Translations under genes and position numbers: made by a program
DNA from: an uncultured Fretibacterium sp.
Lineage (GTDB): Bacteria > Synergistota > Synergistia > Synergistales > Aminobacteriaceae
Reading direction: 5' to 3'
NCBI GenBank assembly: GCA_947168585.1
Contig: CAMVMK010000004.1
Location: 1 to 64,000 of the forward strand
DNA length: 64,000 nt
In this document: positions 63,401 to 64,000 of the stretch, one piece after another
Position numbering within the stretch: the first letter of the stretch is position 1
Layout of the letters: every line of letters starts with the position of its first letter
Notes under the pieces: model-generated
The model's database searches: none
Seen by the model: the letters and a program-made list of their open reading frames with translations, nothing else
What the model was told of the DNA's origin: nothing

Positions 63401-64000
63401 CTTTAGAATAATTATCGTCCCAGCCGACTATTAAAATAGCGTGTCCCCGAGTCTCATCGTTTACTTTTGAATAGAAAGAATATCCCCCGTCTTTATCAGT
63501 TGTATATGCGCTATCATTATTGTAATAACTTCCCGCGACACCGCCTACCTGCATAATTCTACGTTTGATAATATTACGGTTTGAGGAACTGGCGTTGATT
63601 TCATAGTCGTCATTTGAGAAACTTAAATAATAAACATCGCGGAGCCTTAAAACCCGTGTATAAGAGTCCGGCGTTGAAGCTGAAGGTGCTGTGCTATATG
63701 GAACTTCACTATCAAGTACAGGGCCGTCAAGTCTGCTGTAAAGTGCTGTAGGATAAAAAGAATGACCGCCTTGAAGCACGCCGCTTAATGTCGTTGCAGT
63801 AATATTTTTGAAAGCCTTAGATTTGTCGGAATTTTTGAACGTAAACCAGGCTAAGTGCATTTCTGAAAGATCTATATCTGAGCCTAAACCCTGCATTAAA
63901 TAATTTGATTCCATCGCTCCGATAGACGCAAATGCCCAGCAAGTCCCGTAAGGATTTTGATTTTTTACGCTCGTAACGTAACTCTTGCCGTCTACGTTTC
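60420..64000 (-). CDS. Large papain-family (C1) protease with lectin-like and Ig-like repeats (5' end outside window)
   Basis: The frame runs through the window edge. The active-site segment VKNQNPYGTCWAFASIGAM (Gln, Cys; Cys codon 63941-63939), His in ETRGHAILIVGWDD and Asn in LIKNSWGTSWGDEGYFW make a complete catalytic set. Next a lectin-like domain (NVFKSERNEILTEVGFYTP) and about eight putative Ig repeats of the He_PIG kind (GLSMNEDGEISGTPAVAGNFTI), a Glu-rich linker and a C-terminal beta domain. Likely a secreted surface protease; signal peptide is outside the window. Terminator downstream. Confidence 0.92.
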   Translation of the reverse strand, partial: NVDGKSYVTSVKNQNPYGTCWAFASIGAMESNYLMQGLGSDIDLSEMHLAWFTFKNSDKSKAFKNITATTLSGVLQGGHSFYPTALYSRLDGPVLDSEVPYSTAPSASTPDSYTRVLRLRDVYYLSFSNDDYEINASSSNRNIIKRRIMQVGGVAGSYYNNDSAYTTDKDGGYSFYSKVNDETRGHAILIVGWDDNYSKDNFKTKPSSDGAWLIKNSWGTSWGDEGYFWMSYEQDLTDGTAFIVEKADDDMKAYYYDALGWCGNSSVPYAANVFKSERNEILTEVGFYTPDNNVGYEINIYTGMSSMPSSNPINGSSVSTTTGTEAFAGYHTVTLDTPVTLTEGGYFSVVIKFTGTSKFPVEMKTSGYSDNAVIEKGSFSSSNGSSWSARSDCNFCIKAFTVTASNTPPKITTTYLPDGLIGVAYSQKMSASGARSISWSSTSGTIPPGLNFSSPGTLSGTPTVEGDYTFSITAANSYGSDTKEFTISIIEQPEILTSELTGYVGCTFSENLELSAGNAASWTITSGKLPKGLTLNTSTGAITGKPTAKTSTSVTFKAAGTSWEVEKAVYFTINSKPTKPTISTSKLKDGEIGEEYSANIKTSGTAPITLSANGLPNGLSMNEDGEISGTPAVAGNFTITVTASNIYTELNNVTITKKVKLKIKAKAPVINTPSELPMAVLNQNYEGYIFTLSEGTEPVTWSASSLPKGLSLSSSGVLSGKPTKAGKFNMTIKAKNDRSQASIKVPLIVYQIPEITTTKLSNGVTDKKYTVRLAAKGTTPITWNISGLPETLTAAPNTTGTQLTISGTPTEADTYTLSITASNEAGDSEEKTLSLVVKGVAPKLTASLAKAEVDEEYTGSKISAKGTLPIEFSYEIKDTDKTKFGINDLSDIGLSFTSTSSEGTAAITGTPNQSIKNLPIYITADNVAGTVTKKLTFTAKGDKPSFTSSTPASLTKSLGSSAEINVTVEGSPKITLSMNKVSGFTLTQNDNYSATITGTAPAKAGKVNLKITAANADGKVTKTIILYAKKDTDVSEAPKVLGETQENSEEAENTSDEISQETQETEPQETPKDSGVVNFGGLRSIKSLGSKELQDLEGYTVAAVLPEITVTESDMYDFEVDLEPEIEAGKELAWFAFVKNREKNSDDEIAEFFDTDGREITKTTTEHKIIISVWLNAGDTYEPVIAVKNDTK

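Overview
The window is gene-dense (about 67 protein genes and one tRNA), AT-rich chromosomal DNA with no phage, IS element or CRISPR array. Core genes such as recA, uvrA, efp, nusB, lepB, prs and purL identify a bacterial chromosome. Many proteins carry Sec signal peptides. The order efp, asp23, nusB, lepB, rbgA, rnhB, ylqG/ylqH-like, yraN, recA, together with peptide and one-carbon fermentation traits (secreted papain-like protease, amino-acid permease, folD with fchA, Mrp antiporter), suggests an anaerobic gut or rumen bacterium, most likely a low-GC Synergistota member. That placement is inference: no rRNA is present.

Layout. 1-6800: amino-acid permease (cut by the window edge), secreted serpin, a small coiled-coil membrane protein with an orphan Mrp/NuoL-type antiporter subunit, secreted histidine acid phosphatase, CPA2 cation/proton antiporter. 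6900-14970 (minus): one long housekeeping run from efp to recA, interrupted by a three-gene toxin-antitoxin-like cassette. 15200-22800 (plus): uvrA, a hendecad-repeat coiled-coil membrane protein, a YvyF-like protein, prepilin peptidase, tRNA-Gln, glmU, prs. 22870-24630 (minus): a RelA/SpoT-like gene and plsY. 24900-32730: aldose epimerase facing an L-arabinose operon (tkt, araB, tal, araA, araD). 32890-40140: an island of secreted esterases, a tandem carboxymuconolactone-decarboxylase protein and a cupin around a MerR regulator whose two predicted target promoters are visible. 40150-47000: folD-fchA, fumC, purL (fused synthetase and glutaminase). 47080-50091: a 1003-residue protein with apparent Sm-like, cold-shock-like and HEPN domains. 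50150-51900: prepilin, coiled-coil protein, DUF1810. 52000-59260 (minus): Mrp antiporter operon of the split-MrpA (MbhD/MbhE) type, interrupted by two Sel1-repeat genes and a zinc-ribbon gene. 59390-64000: tandem ACT protein, DUF6465 protein and a large papain-like protease with Ig-like repeats running off the window.

Four points stand out. (1) The Sm-CSD-HEPN protein looks like an uncharacterised RNA-binding candidate ribonuclease. (2) A heptanucleotide repeat family (TAGGAGT/GAGGAGT type) lies at about thirteen gene ends and gene boundaries, often fused to stop codons and forming hairpins, and has also entered purL in frame at two sites. (3) The MerR island has two 31-bp operator-promoters with 19-bp spacers. 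(4) FolD lacks its usual cyclohydrolase lysine and sits next to fchA, which would supply that activity.

Several genes appear to use non-ATG starts: TTG for uvrA, prs and the HEPN protein, GTG for mrpE, probably CTG for recA, and no ordinary start for glmU.
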